A DNA stretch of 64,000 nucleotides. Origin: Telmatobacter sp. DSM 110680. GTDB taxonomy: Bacteria; Acidobacteriota; Terriglobia; Terriglobales; Acidobacteriaceae. Location of the stretch: NCBI RefSeq assembly GCF_039994875.1, contig NZ_CP121196.1, positions 1,488,001-1,552,000 of the forward strand, written 5' to 3'. The position numbers and the translations under genes are program-made. A model generated the notes under the pieces. The model made no database searches, was not told the DNA's origin, and saw nothing but the letters and a program-made list of their open reading frames with translations. Below are positions 25,391-33,609 of this stretch, in pieces; the stretch's first letter is position 1; every line of letters begins with the position of its first letter.

Positions 25391-27193
25391 GTGAAGAATT
25401 TGCACCAGAATGCAGCACTTTGGATGGCAGTGAGTCTCGCAGCAACCTTGACCGCCTGTGGAGGCGGTGGTGGCGGTTCGACTACCCCCCCTCCCCCCCC
25501 GGCCAAGACCACCCCCACCATCACCGTCACGCCCTCCGCGTCCACAATCACCACCGCGCAGGCTCTCTCCGTCGCGGTGGCCGTCAACGGTGGCAGCGGC
25601 AACGCGGTGCCGACCGGTTCCATCACGCTCAGCAGCGGAGCCTACACTTCTTCGGCGACGACCCTGGCCAGCGGTAGCGCAACCGTCAACGTGGCCGCGG
25701 GTTCGCTGGCTGTAGGCGCAAACACCCTCACAGCCTCCTACACACCGGACTCCTCCAGTTCTTCCACCTATAATGCCGCCACCGGCAAGTCTTCTGCAGT
25801 CAACGTGACTGCAATCGCCACCACCGTTGCCGTCAATCAGGCCAGCATCGGTCCCGCCATTAGCGACAAACTTCTCGGGATGAACATGGCCGCATGGTAC
25901 GACCCCACAACGGCTGCAGTTGTGCCCGCATTCCAGGCTGCGGGAATCAAAGCTGTGCGTTGGCCCGGCGGTTCGTGGTCCGACGATTATCACTGGGCCA
26001 CCAACACCATGTGCGGCAACACGCCCAACACCAACGCAACTTTCGCCAACTTCGTCAATGACCTCGTCACCCCCGGCAGCTTTGACGTCGCACTCACCGC
26101 GAACTACGGAACCAACGCGGCCTGTACCGGCCCCGGTGACCCCACCGAAGCCGCAGCCTGGATCGCGCAGGCGAAATCCATCAATGCTCACGTCAGCCAC
26201 ATGACAGTCGGCAACGAAGAATACGGAAGTTGGGAAGACGATCTTCACTCCAAAAAGAACGACGCCGCCACCTACGCCGCCGCCGTCGGAACCGCATCGA
26301 CCAGCGGCTACTACTCTTTGATCAAGGCCGCAGATTCCAGCGTGCTCGTTGGCGTTGACGTCAATCCTGGAAACTCGCCCGCGTGGGATCCGACCGTTCT
26401 TGCGAATTCAAAATACGATTTCGTCGAATATCACTACTACCCGCAAGCTCCCGGCAGCGAGAGCGACACCTACCTCGTCCAGAAAGCTGCCAATGACCTC
26501 ACCACTGAGATCAATACCCTGAAGACCGAACTTGCTACAGCTGGCAATCCCAACACCCCCATCTACGTCGGTGAGATCGGTTCCGTGTACAGCAACCCCG
26601 GCAAGCAAAGCCTTTCCATCACGCAAGGTCTCTATGCAGGCCAGGTGCTCGGCGAATTAATGAATGACGGCGTTGCCCGCGCCACCTGGTGGATTGGCTT
26701 CGGCAACTGCAACGGCACTCAAGGCAATGATTCCAGCTCGCTCTATGGCTGGCAGAATTTCGGCGGCTACAACGTCTTTGCCGATGGCCCCTCGGATACC
26801 GGTTGCGCCGGCGCCGGTCCCATTGGAACCATGTCGCCAACAGCGCGCGCGTTCCAGCTCTTCAGCAAGGTTGCCGTCAACGGAGAAAGCGTACTTACCG
26901 CCACCGTCGCCGGAGACACCGCCAACGTCCGCGCCTATGCCGCCACTAACAGCGGCGGCACGGCGTTGGTCCTGTTCAACCTGAATCAGTCTGTATCCGC
27001 CCCAGTCACGGTATCGCTCTCCGCGCAAACCACGAGCTCTGACGTTCTAGTCGAAACATACAGCAAGGCTCTCTACGACCAGTCGCAGAACAACGTCTGG
27101 GCTGCACCCACCACCACCGATTTGGGCACCAAGACCCTGCCCCTGGCGCTCACGCTCGATCCGTGGAGCATGAACGTTGTGATCATCAAGTAG
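25391..27193 (+). CDS. Lipoprotein with Ig-like domain and GH51-like glycosidase domain
   Basis: 600-residue surface lipoprotein likely to release arabinose side chains from plant polysaccharide. The leader ends in the lipobox LTAC followed by a Gly run and a Pro linker. Residues ~40-140 are an Ig-like repeat. The rest is a clan GH-A barrel resembling alpha-L-arabinofuranosidases, with acid/base Glu276 in VGNEEYG and nucleophile Glu395 in YVGEIGSV. The GTG at 25391 is chosen because GGGAGA lies 6 nt upstream and because the next gene starts at the equivalent point; a longer frame begins at 25367. The Pro linker is coded by a long C tract. Confidence 0.82.
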   Translation: MKNLHQNAALWMAVSLAATLTACGGGGGGSTTPPPPPAKTTPTITVTPSASTITTAQALSVAVAVNGGSGNAVPTGSITLSSGAYTSSATTLASGSATVNVAAGSLAVGANTLTASYTPDSSSSSTYNAATGKSSAVNVTAIATTVAVNQASIGPAISDKLLGMNMAAWYDPTTAAVVPAFQAAGIKAVRWPGGSWSDDYHWATNTMCGNTPNTNATFANFVNDLVTPGSFDVALTANYGTNAACTGPGDPTEAAAWIAQAKSINAHVSHMTVGNEEYGSWEDDLHSKKNDAATYAAAVGTASTSGYYSLIKAADSSVLVGVDVNPGNSPAWDPTVLANSKYDFVEYHYYPQAPGSESDTYLVQKAANDLTTEINTLKTELATAGNPNTPIYVGEIGSVYSNPGKQSLSITQGLYAGQVLGELMNDGVARATWWIGFGNCNGTQGNDSSSLYGWQNFGGYNVFADGPSDTGCAGAGPIGTMSPTARAFQLFSKVAVNGESVLTATVAGDTANVRAYAATNSGGTALVLFNLNQSVSAPVTVSLSAQTTSSDVLVETYSKALYDQSQNNVWAAPTTTDLGTKTLPLALTLDPWSMNVVIIK

Positions 27194-27298
27194 CCATCTC
27201 GTTGAAGCGTGGCTTGTCATGACCAGTGCGCAGGCTACGACGACCGAAGCTGCAACAAGCCGCTAAAAACTCTGGTCAACACAAGGGGAGAAATCGCG

Positions 27299-29617
27299 AT
27301 GAAGATCTCGCACCGGAATGCAGCACTTTGGATGGCAGTGAGTCTCGCTACAGTATTCAACGCGTGCGGCGGTAGTGGCGGCGGCACGACAACGACCCCT
27401 CCGCCGCCGTCGGCCTTCGTCCTTACCGTGAACACCGTGAATCCTGTCAACGGTGTCGCCATGACCGTAGCGCCGGCAGACAACAATGGCGCCGCCAACG
27501 GCAACGCCAGTTTCACGCGCACCTACAACTCCGGAACAGCCGTCACCGTAACCGCACCTGCAACCTCCGGCAGCCATACCTTTATATCCTGGGCTGGGTG
27601 CACCTCCGCGAAAACCGTCGCGTGCAGCATAACGATGAGCGCGAACGCCACCGTCACTGCCACCTACGCGTCTCCCACCATCGCCGTCACGCCGAACACC
27701 GCCATCATCGGCTCCCAGGTGCAGTTCAACGCAGCACTTCCCACCGGAGTAACCGGCGCCATTACATGGTCCGTCGCCGCGCCTGCAGGCAACTCACAAA
27801 GTGCGGGCACCATCAGCAACAACGGCCTCTACAACACGCCTTACCCTGCTCCCGCAACGGTCACCGTTACCGCGACCAGCACGCAGGACACAACCGTCAC
27901 AGGCAGCGCAACCGTCACTCTTTCGCAGCCCGCCGCATCCACGGGTCCATCGCTCACCATAGATGCTGGGACCATCACGCATCCAATCAACCCGTACATC
28001 TACGGCATGAATGCATTTCAACTCGCGGCGAGCGAAGCCGCATCCGCCAACCTCTCCATCAACCGCTTCGGCGGCGACGCAACCTCGCGTTACAACTACC
28101 AACTCGATGTCACCAACTCAGCCAGCGACTGGTATTTTGAAAACGGAACAGGCAGCACAGGGGTGCAGGACACCGGCGAATTCAACCAGCAGGTTGCCAG
28201 CGATCACGCCAATGGCACCAGGACCATCGGCACTGTTCCCGTCAACGGCTGGGTCGCCAAGGACGGCACCTCGTGCAGCTTTCCAATCGCTACCTATCCG
28301 AATCAGGTGGCGGTGGATCCATACGGTGGAAGATGCGGCAACGGCCTCTATCCCAGCGGCATAAACAACTGTACCAACGCCAGTGGCTGTAACATCACCG
28401 GAGTTGCCGCAACCAACACCAGCATCGCCGTCGATGCCACGTGGACCGGAAACTGGGTCAAATATCTCGTTGGCAAGTTCGGAACCGCGGCTAACGGAGG
28501 CGTCGCAGTTTATGACCTGGACAATGAGCCGAGTTGGTGGGATGCAGTGCACCGCGACGTTCATCCTCTGCCTTTTACTTATGACGAAGTAACCAACAAT
28601 GGCATCGCCCACGCAGTGGCAATCAAGTCGGCAGATCCCACCGCTGAAGTCAGCGGCCCCGTGATGGATTATTGGTGGGGATATTTCTATTCCAAGAAAG
28701 ACATCGAGAATGGATGGGGCTCCGGTCCTTGCTATGAACCATGGAGCAACCCCGTTGATCGAAATGGGCACGGCGGAGTTCCGCTCATCGAGTACTACCT
28801 GCAGCAATTCGCGGCATATGAAAAGGCACACGGCACGCGACTGCTCGATTACGTCGATCTGCACACCTACTTTGTTGCAGACAACCTGGCCTTCAGCACT
28901 GGCGGTGATACGCAAGCCCAACAGGCGCGCATCAACTCCACCCGCGTCTTCTGGGATCCCACCTACACCGATCCGAATTACTCGCAACCCAACTACACCA
29001 CCGATTCCAACTTCACTTCAAACTGCAAGACGCCCCTGCAAGCGCCGCAAGTCATTCCCATGATGAAGAAGTGGGTCGCCACTGACTACCCCGGCACCAA
29101 GCTTGCGATTACCGAATACAACTGGGGAGGACAGGAACACATCAACGGGGCACTCGCGCAGGCGGACATCCTCGGTATATTCGGCCGCGAAGGCCTGGAC
29201 ATTGGCACCCTTTGGGGTGCGCCCGATCCCGTCAAGCAGATCCCCGGCCTCATCGCCTTCGAGATCTTCCGCAACTACGACGGCGCGAAATCGACCTTTG
29301 GCGACCAGGCCGTTACCTCCACCAGCAGCGATCAGGGCAAGCTCTCCGTCTATGGGGCTCTTCGTAGCAAAGACAATACGCTCACCGTGGTCGTCATCAA
29401 CAAAACCTACGGCGACTTCACCACCACGCTCAACCTGGCCAACTTCAAGCCTGGAGGTCCGGCTCAGGTGTTCCTCTATAGCAGTGCGAACTTGAGCGCT
29501 ATCGCTACCCAGCCCAACCTCACCGTCACAGCTCCCGCCGGTACGGGCACAACCAGCACCCTGTCGACGACCTTCCCGGCACAATCCATAACAGTGTTGG
29601 TGGTTCCCAAAGCTTAA
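27299..29617 (+). CDS. Exported GH44-family glycosidase (endoglucanase/xyloglucanase) with two accessory domains
   Basis: 772-residue exported protein. The leader resembles a lipoprotein signal (VFNACGG), though Phe at the -3 position is weak. An InlB-B-like repeat (GNASFTRTYNSGTAVTVTAPA) and a Big_2-like domain follow to ~residue 215. The GH44 catalytic part begins at SINRFGGDATSRYNYQ and holds acid/base Glu410 in DLDNEPSWW and nucleophile Glu606 in ITEYNWGG. The family cuts beta-1,4-glucans, often xyloglucan. The ATG at 27299 has GGGGAGA upstream. It follows the arabinofuranosidase-like gene by 105 bp on the same strand. Confidence 0.88.
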   Translation: MKISHRNAALWMAVSLATVFNACGGSGGGTTTTPPPPSAFVLTVNTVNPVNGVAMTVAPADNNGAANGNASFTRTYNSGTAVTVTAPATSGSHTFISWAGCTSAKTVACSITMSANATVTATYASPTIAVTPNTAIIGSQVQFNAALPTGVTGAITWSVAAPAGNSQSAGTISNNGLYNTPYPAPATVTVTATSTQDTTVTGSATVTLSQPAASTGPSLTIDAGTITHPINPYIYGMNAFQLAASEAASANLSINRFGGDATSRYNYQLDVTNSASDWYFENGTGSTGVQDTGEFNQQVASDHANGTRTIGTVPVNGWVAKDGTSCSFPIATYPNQVAVDPYGGRCGNGLYPSGINNCTNASGCNITGVAATNTSIAVDATWTGNWVKYLVGKFGTAANGGVAVYDLDNEPSWWDAVHRDVHPLPFTYDEVTNNGIAHAVAIKSADPTAEVSGPVMDYWWGYFYSKKDIENGWGSGPCYEPWSNPVDRNGHGGVPLIEYYLQQFAAYEKAHGTRLLDYVDLHTYFVADNLAFSTGGDTQAQQARINSTRVFWDPTYTDPNYSQPNYTTDSNFTSNCKTPLQAPQVIPMMKKWVATDYPGTKLAITEYNWGGQEHINGALAQADILGIFGREGLDIGTLWGAPDPVKQIPGLIAFEIFRNYDGAKSTFGDQAVTSTSSDQGKLSVYGALRSKDNTLTVVVINKTYGDFTTTLNLANFKPGGPAQVFLYSSANLSAIATQPNLTVTAPAGTGTTSTLSTTFPAQSITVLVVPKA

Positions 29618-29641
29618 TCAAGGCTTTGTTCGCGTGCGTCA

Positions 29642-29668
29642 GCATCCTGAGCAAAGTCGAAGGACCTG
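29642..29668 (+). repeat. TCATCCTGAGC-type dispersed repeat (short copy)
   Basis: GCATCCTGAGCAAAGTCGAA followed by GGACCTG, a diverged single copy of module 1 of the composite repeat, located just after the GH44 gene. Confidence 0.55.
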
Positions 29669-29770
29669 TTTCTTACGGCCTCTTCGGCACCGAAACCTCG
29701 CCCATAAACACACCATTGCCCGCCCTCACCCCCAGCGGTGTCTAAGTTTTAAGAAGGAATTCGGAGCAGA

Positions 29771-29846
29771 TGGAGCCGACGATCGGACTTGAACCGATGA
29801 CCTGCTGATTACGAATCAGCTGCTCTACCAACTGAGCTACGTCGGC
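29771..29846 (-). tRNA. tRNA-Thr (anticodon CGT)
   Basis: Read on the minus strand: acceptor GCCGACG / CGTCGGC, D arm with AGCTCAGTTGGTAGAGC, anticodon loop TTCGTAA giving CGT (codon ACG), T arm with GGTTCAAGTCC, discriminator T and an encoded CCA end. The cloverleaf is complete. It stands alone between plus-strand genes. Confidence 0.95.
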
Positions 29847-29999
29847 GATGCGAACAGGCATTTAGAGGCAGCAGCTGTTCGTGTCTCCTTCACGATTGTA
29901 TCGTTGTGCCGGAATTCGGTAAAGGCGGCGGCCGAGGCAGCCAAAGCACTGCCTCCGGCGTCCCTTCAATATCCGCTCGAAGAGGAGCCGATCGAATCA

Positions 30000-30251
30000 A
30001 TGATGAACATTACCCTGCAGCTATCTTTCAGAATTGCCTTGGTCTGGGCCGCAGGATTTCTAATCGCAGTCGCAGTCGAAGCCCTGCTCCCCGACCAGGC
30101 CGGCCTCACCTTGGCCAGCAAGCAAAGCACCCTGTTCATCTCCTTCAGCCGCATGGGCTTCTGGACCTGCGTCCTCGCGGCACTCATCGTCACCGCATTA
30201 GTCGTAGGCCGTGCCCTTCTAGCCGACATCGGCTGGAACACTTTTCGTTAG
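30000..30251 (+). CDS. Small two-helix membrane protein of unknown function
   Basis: 83 residues with hydrophobic segments at about 10-28 (FRIALVWAAGFLIAVAVEALL) and 53-75. No family recognised. GAGGAG lies 12-15 nt upstream of the paired ATG codons, somewhat far. It starts about 150 bp after the divergent tRNA gene and about 90 bp before the next plus-strand gene. Confidence 0.55.
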   Translation: MMNITLQLSFRIALVWAAGFLIAVAVEALLPDQAGLTLASKQSTLFISFSRMGFWTCVLAALIVTALVVGRALLADIGWNTFR

Positions 30252-30340
30252 CGAGCGCCTCAACACTCTCCGAGAAAGTGTCATGCGATCTCGTAGGAAA
30301 CCACATCTCACCTCAATCGCGACCCGCTATACTGCTCCCC

Positions 30341-31015
30341 ATGCCTACAGACCCCATGGAAGAATGGCGGCGCCTCACCACGTTCTACGGCGAAATGGGC
30401 GACATTGAGATTCGCGATCTCGCCGCTCAAATCAACGATCTAACCCCAAACGCCCAGCAAATCCTCCGCGATGAACTCAAGAAGCGCGGTATCGCCGACA
30501 CGAGGCCCACGCGAAACATCCCCTCTTCCGACAGTGATATCGGCGTGCATTGGGACGATGGGGAGGACAGCGATCAGGACATCGATCCTGACGCGCTTGA
30601 GCGTGGTGCTGCCGAATACACCTGGAAGACTGGCCTCTGCCGTTGCGATTCAATCGACGAAGCCGCTCAACGAGGTGAGATGTTGCGCCGCGCCGGAATT
30701 GAGAGCTGGGCCCAGCGACCAGGATCGCGCTTTTTTGTTCCGTGGCTAGAGATAGGCGAGGGCGACATTCAGCTCAACGTCGCCGCCGACCAACTGGACC
30801 AGGCGCGCGCCGTCATCGCTCAGCCCATTCCGCAGGACATCATCGACGAGCTGAAAGAACGAGAAGCAGCGCCCGCCTACCAAATCCCCCGGTGCCCCCG
30901 TTGCAAAGCCGAAGACCCCATCCTCGAATCCGTAGAGCCTTCGAACAACTGGCTCTGCGAATCGTGCGGCCACACCTGGTCTGACCCGATCCCCGACCAA
31001 GCCTCCGAAAACTAG
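30341..31015 (+). CDS. Cytosolic protein with DUF2007-like region and C-terminal zinc ribbon
   Basis: 224 residues. The N-terminal part is helical (EEWRRLTTFYGEMGDIEIRDL). A very acidic linker (HWDDGEDSDQDIDPD) precedes a small alpha/beta region (DEAAQRGEMLRRAGIESWAQR, IQLNVAADQLDQARAVI) like the putative signal-transducing DUF2007 fold. The end is a zinc ribbon, CPRCKAEDP and CESCGHTW, giving two CxxC knuckles. The start ATG at 30341 fits the helix; the frame is open further upstream but overlaps the small membrane gene. The function is unknown; the zinc ribbon suggests nucleic-acid or protein binding. Confidence 0.7.
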   Translation: MPTDPMEEWRRLTTFYGEMGDIEIRDLAAQINDLTPNAQQILRDELKKRGIADTRPTRNIPSSDSDIGVHWDDGEDSDQDIDPDALERGAAEYTWKTGLCRCDSIDEAAQRGEMLRRAGIESWAQRPGSRFFVPWLEIGEGDIQLNVAADQLDQARAVIAQPIPQDIIDELKEREAAPAYQIPRCPRCKAEDPILESVEPSNNWLCESCGHTWSDPIPDQASEN

Positions 31016-31360
31016 CCCTCAAAAACGGAAAGAGCCGCCCGGCAACAGGGCAGCTCCTTCCTCAGGGAGAATAGTTCCAACGGAGGCAAAACCATCAGAA
31101 CTTTCTGGCTGCATAGTAGGTGTGGGGGACCGGAGTGTCAAGAATAAATCCGGAGCGATTTAACTATATTTAATATCAATAACTTACAGAATCAATATTT
31201 AACTGAACACGTATCAGATCTTCGCCGGACATTCGCCTTTTAAACTGCATATATTGCCGAGTTTTCTAGGTGTTTTCTAGGGTTTACGGCCGTTTTTCCA
31301 CAGCCAAAAGGTCTTAGTTAACCGTTCGGATGCGCCCGTGATTCTTCTCACCCGCAAGTT
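31016..31360. other. Convergent intergenic region with AT-rich island
   Basis: 345 bp between converging genes. It holds a terminator-like hairpin near 31032-31056 and a strongly AT-rich stretch at about 31158-31208 with direct repeats of ATTTAACT and ATCAATA. No gene is visible. Confidence 0.5.
31032..31056 (+). terminator. Terminator-like hairpin after the zinc-ribbon gene
   Basis: GAGCCGCCC-GGCAACA-GGGCAGCTC, eight paired positions with one C/A mismatch, 17 bp beyond the stop codon, followed by a pyrimidine-rich CTTCCTC instead of a pure T-run. Confidence 0.5.
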
Positions 31361-32548
31361 TCAATCTTCAAGATGTAGCCGGATGAATTCCACCTCATAC
31401 ACCGAAGACACCGGTCTGCCCCGCGCGACCCGGTAGAGCGCCCTGCCGCCGCCGAGAAAGAAACCCAGCAGCACCGCCGCACTACAACCGATGATCACCA
31501 GCATCGCCACTCCCATCAGGAACTGGCCGGTCTTCACGATCTCGTTGTCTTTCCCCTGCGTCATCTGCGTCAGCTCAGCGGAGTAATGAACCTGTGCCAG
31601 CAGTTTGTGACTCTCATCGGGAATCGCATCGCCACTCACTAGCGCCACGATTGGTCCGCTGCGCAGCACCTCGAGCGAGGCCTGGTCGGAGTCCTGCAGC
31701 GGCTTGGGAAACGCCGGCTGAGCCCCGCTGCCCGTCTTGATGTAGTCGTGAATCTTCTTGTACTGTGCTTCCGCAATCTGCGGCGTCGGATAGTCGATCA
31801 GCGTCAGCACCGCGGGCCCCGAAGTCAGTGAGTAGTTCGCGGTCACCGTCTCTGCATCGCGATCGAACCCCACCAGCTCTGGCGGCAGCACCCCACCGCT
31901 ACCCGCATATCCCGACGGGCCTTGCGCAAAGTGTGTTGTCTGCTTATCTAGCGCGTCCTGCGGCAACATCGCAAGAATCGGCGGCGGCAGCGCTCGATTG
32001 CCCTGCGGCATCGGTAGATCCTTCGCTAGGTCGCGCAACTCGCTTGCTGACATCGGCCCGACCTTCGAGAAGGTCGCATCCACCACTGTGCTGCCCTTCC
32101 AGAACAGGACCCGGTTCTTGTCCGAAGTCCCGCCCGTCCCGATATCCGCCTTCGGCCAGCCATTCTGCCGGTAGAACGAATATGCGCCGTAAGCCCCACT
32201 CACATCCTGGAAGCTCAGCGCTTTCACTGTCAGCGTCTCGTCACTGCGTTTATAGCTGGCGACGATGCCGCCCTGGTTGCCGTACTCCTTCAGCGCCGCC
32301 GCATTGGCGCTATCCAGTTCTGCTGCATCCGTCAACACCTTCGGTTTGTCCGTCGCTACCCATCCCGCAAAGGCCTCCGGTAGCACCGGCCTGTCTTTTG
32401 CGGCGGTAGGAGATCCCGTAGTCACCATCATTGGCGCGGGCTTCGCCGAATTGGGACTAGCTTTGGCTGGAGCAGCCGCCTGCGCTTCCATGCGCATTCC
32501 GGCGCCTGCCAAAACCATCACACCCGCTGCCATCGCCATCCACCGCAT
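31361..32548 (-). CDS. DUF6599-like exported membrane-anchored protein
   Basis: 395 residues. A signal peptide (RWMAMAAGVMVLAGAGM) leads to an Ala/Pro linker, then a large domain of unknown function (VLPEAFAGWVATDKPK, YGAYSFYRQNGWPKA, VDATFSKVGPMSASELRDLA) that I associate with DUF6599 in acidobacteria. A C-terminal transmembrane helix (MGVAMLVIIGCSAAVLLGFFLGGG) leaves a short cytosolic tail. I prefer the ATG at 32548, with GGGAG 8 nt upstream and the signal peptide at once; the frame is open to 32677, overlapping the upstream gene by 20 bp. Confidence 0.72.
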   Translation of the reverse strand: MRWMAMAAGVMVLAGAGMRMEAQAAAPAKASPNSAKPAPMMVTTGSPTAAKDRPVLPEAFAGWVATDKPKVLTDAAELDSANAAALKEYGNQGGIVASYKRSDETLTVKALSFQDVSGAYGAYSFYRQNGWPKADIGTGGTSDKNRVLFWKGSTVVDATFSKVGPMSASELRDLAKDLPMPQGNRALPPPILAMLPQDALDKQTTHFAQGPSGYAGSGGVLPPELVGFDRDAETVTANYSLTSGPAVLTLIDYPTPQIAEAQYKKIHDYIKTGSGAQPAFPKPLQDSDQASLEVLRSGPIVALVSGDAIPDESHKLLAQVHYSAELTQMTQGKDNEIVKTGQFLMGVAMLVIIGCSAAVLLGFFLGGGRALYRVARGRPVSSVYEVEFIRLHLED

Positions 32549-32657
32549 CAAAGAAACTCCCAACCTCAGGCTACCACCCAAGCGCATGCACGAACCTGCC
32601 CGGCTTGCTTCCGGCCTCACCTCATGTTTGACACCGCGAACCATCGAAATGTTCGTT

Positions 32658-33179
32658 TCAAGTCCGATCTTGCACACCCACAGCGACGCGTGGCTCCTCT
32701 AGATACCGGCGCCACTCCTCCCCTTCGGCCATCTGCTTAATCAGCGCAAACCGCCGCCGCATCAGTTCGTGAATATGTGGCAGCACAATCGTCCGCCCCA
32801 CCAGTTCTCCCCCCATCCCCCACGGAAGAGAGAATCGCAGCTCGTCACGCATCAGCACGGTGCCATCGCTACGCTCTGTGAAGTGATGCTCGTGTTCAAA
32901 TCTGGCGAACCGTCCTGAAATCATCCGGTCGCGAAAGAATACCGGAGGATCAAACTCATCGATCAGGCTTTCATGCACATGCGGCAGTCCCCACTTCCAC
33001 CCCCGCCATCGCACCGTGTCTCCGCCCACAACGGTTCCGCTCATGCGTCCGCCAACCGGTCGCATCTCCAGCACCAGCTCCACCACGGCGAGATGCGTTG
33101 AAAGCGAAAAGCACCGATCGATCGGCGCCCGCACCGCAGTCTCTTCTCGCACCAAAAACTCTCGCCCCATCATGGCCAC
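32658..33179 (-). CDS. SRPBCC / START-like ligand-binding protein
   Basis: 173-residue soluble protein. The helix-grip pattern is visible: FLVREETAVRAPIDRCFSLS at the N terminus, strands ending RDRMISGRFARFEHEHHF, and the C-terminal long helix (IHELMRRRFALIKQMAEG). Such proteins bind lipids or polyketides or act as cyclases. It stands immediately upstream of the DUF6599-like gene on the same strand and may be co-transcribed with it. Confidence 0.78.
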   Translation of the reverse strand: MAMMGREFLVREETAVRAPIDRCFSLSTHLAVVELVLEMRPVGGRMSGTVVGGDTVRWRGWKWGLPHVHESLIDEFDPPVFFRDRMISGRFARFEHEHHFTERSDGTVLMRDELRFSLPWGMGGELVGRTIVLPHIHELMRRRFALIKQMAEGEEWRRYLEEPRVAVGVQDRT

Positions 33180-33205
33180 AGCTCATTAGACAAACCATCC
33201 TTCTG

Positions 33206-33219
33206 CTCGGACCATCGTT
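33206..33219 (+). repeat. CTCGGACCATCGTT element, copy 1
   Basis: The same 14 bases occur at 34807-34820 and, with one mismatch, at 44263-44276. The latter two lie next to TCATCCTGAGC-type repeats. Confidence 0.35.
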
Positions 33220-33383
33220 TCCGCCCGACAGTCCACGTCCGTGTTTATCAGACAAAACTTCGCTCCCACTTCCACTCGTCTGTTGAAAGGTCGTCGTTTC
33301 TTTGCTGCGAAAGCCGCACCAGAACTCCAGCATCCCCCGCCGACAACCGCGCATCGAACCCGGCATTACGGAGGAAAACTCAG

Positions 33384-33536
33384 ATGTTCCGTGTGTCCTT
33401 ATATGTTCTTGGGGTCTCGGCGTTCGTCGCCGCTTGGGCCGCGTACCGCAATCAGCAGATGAGAAAGCCGATCCCGGTAAAGAAAGCCGCAGCCCTGCTG
33501 CAGGAGGCCTGGGCCGACCACCATACCCGGGCCTGA
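33384..33536 (+). CDS. 50-residue single-helix membrane protein (below usual length cutoff)
   Basis: ATG at 33384 to TGA at 33536. GGAGG ends 8 nt upstream, one of the best ribosome sites in the window. The product starts MFRVSLYVLGVSAFVAAWAA (one transmembrane helix) and ends in a basic/amphipathic tail (RNQQMRKPIPVKKAAALLQ, EAWADHHTRA). Codon third positions are GC-rich like the neighbours. I do not recognise a family. It lies between the SRPBCC gene (divergent) and the multi-pass membrane gene (convergent), so it is likely monocistronic. Confidence 0.65.
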   Translation: MFRVSLYVLGVSAFVAAWAAYRNQQMRKPIPVKKAAALLQEAWADHHTRA

Positions 33537-33609
33537 CCGCCGCTCACCGCAAAACTGAATTGATCTTCAGTCGCAGCGCATTCGTTGAATCGCATCAGCC
33601 AGCGTGTGC

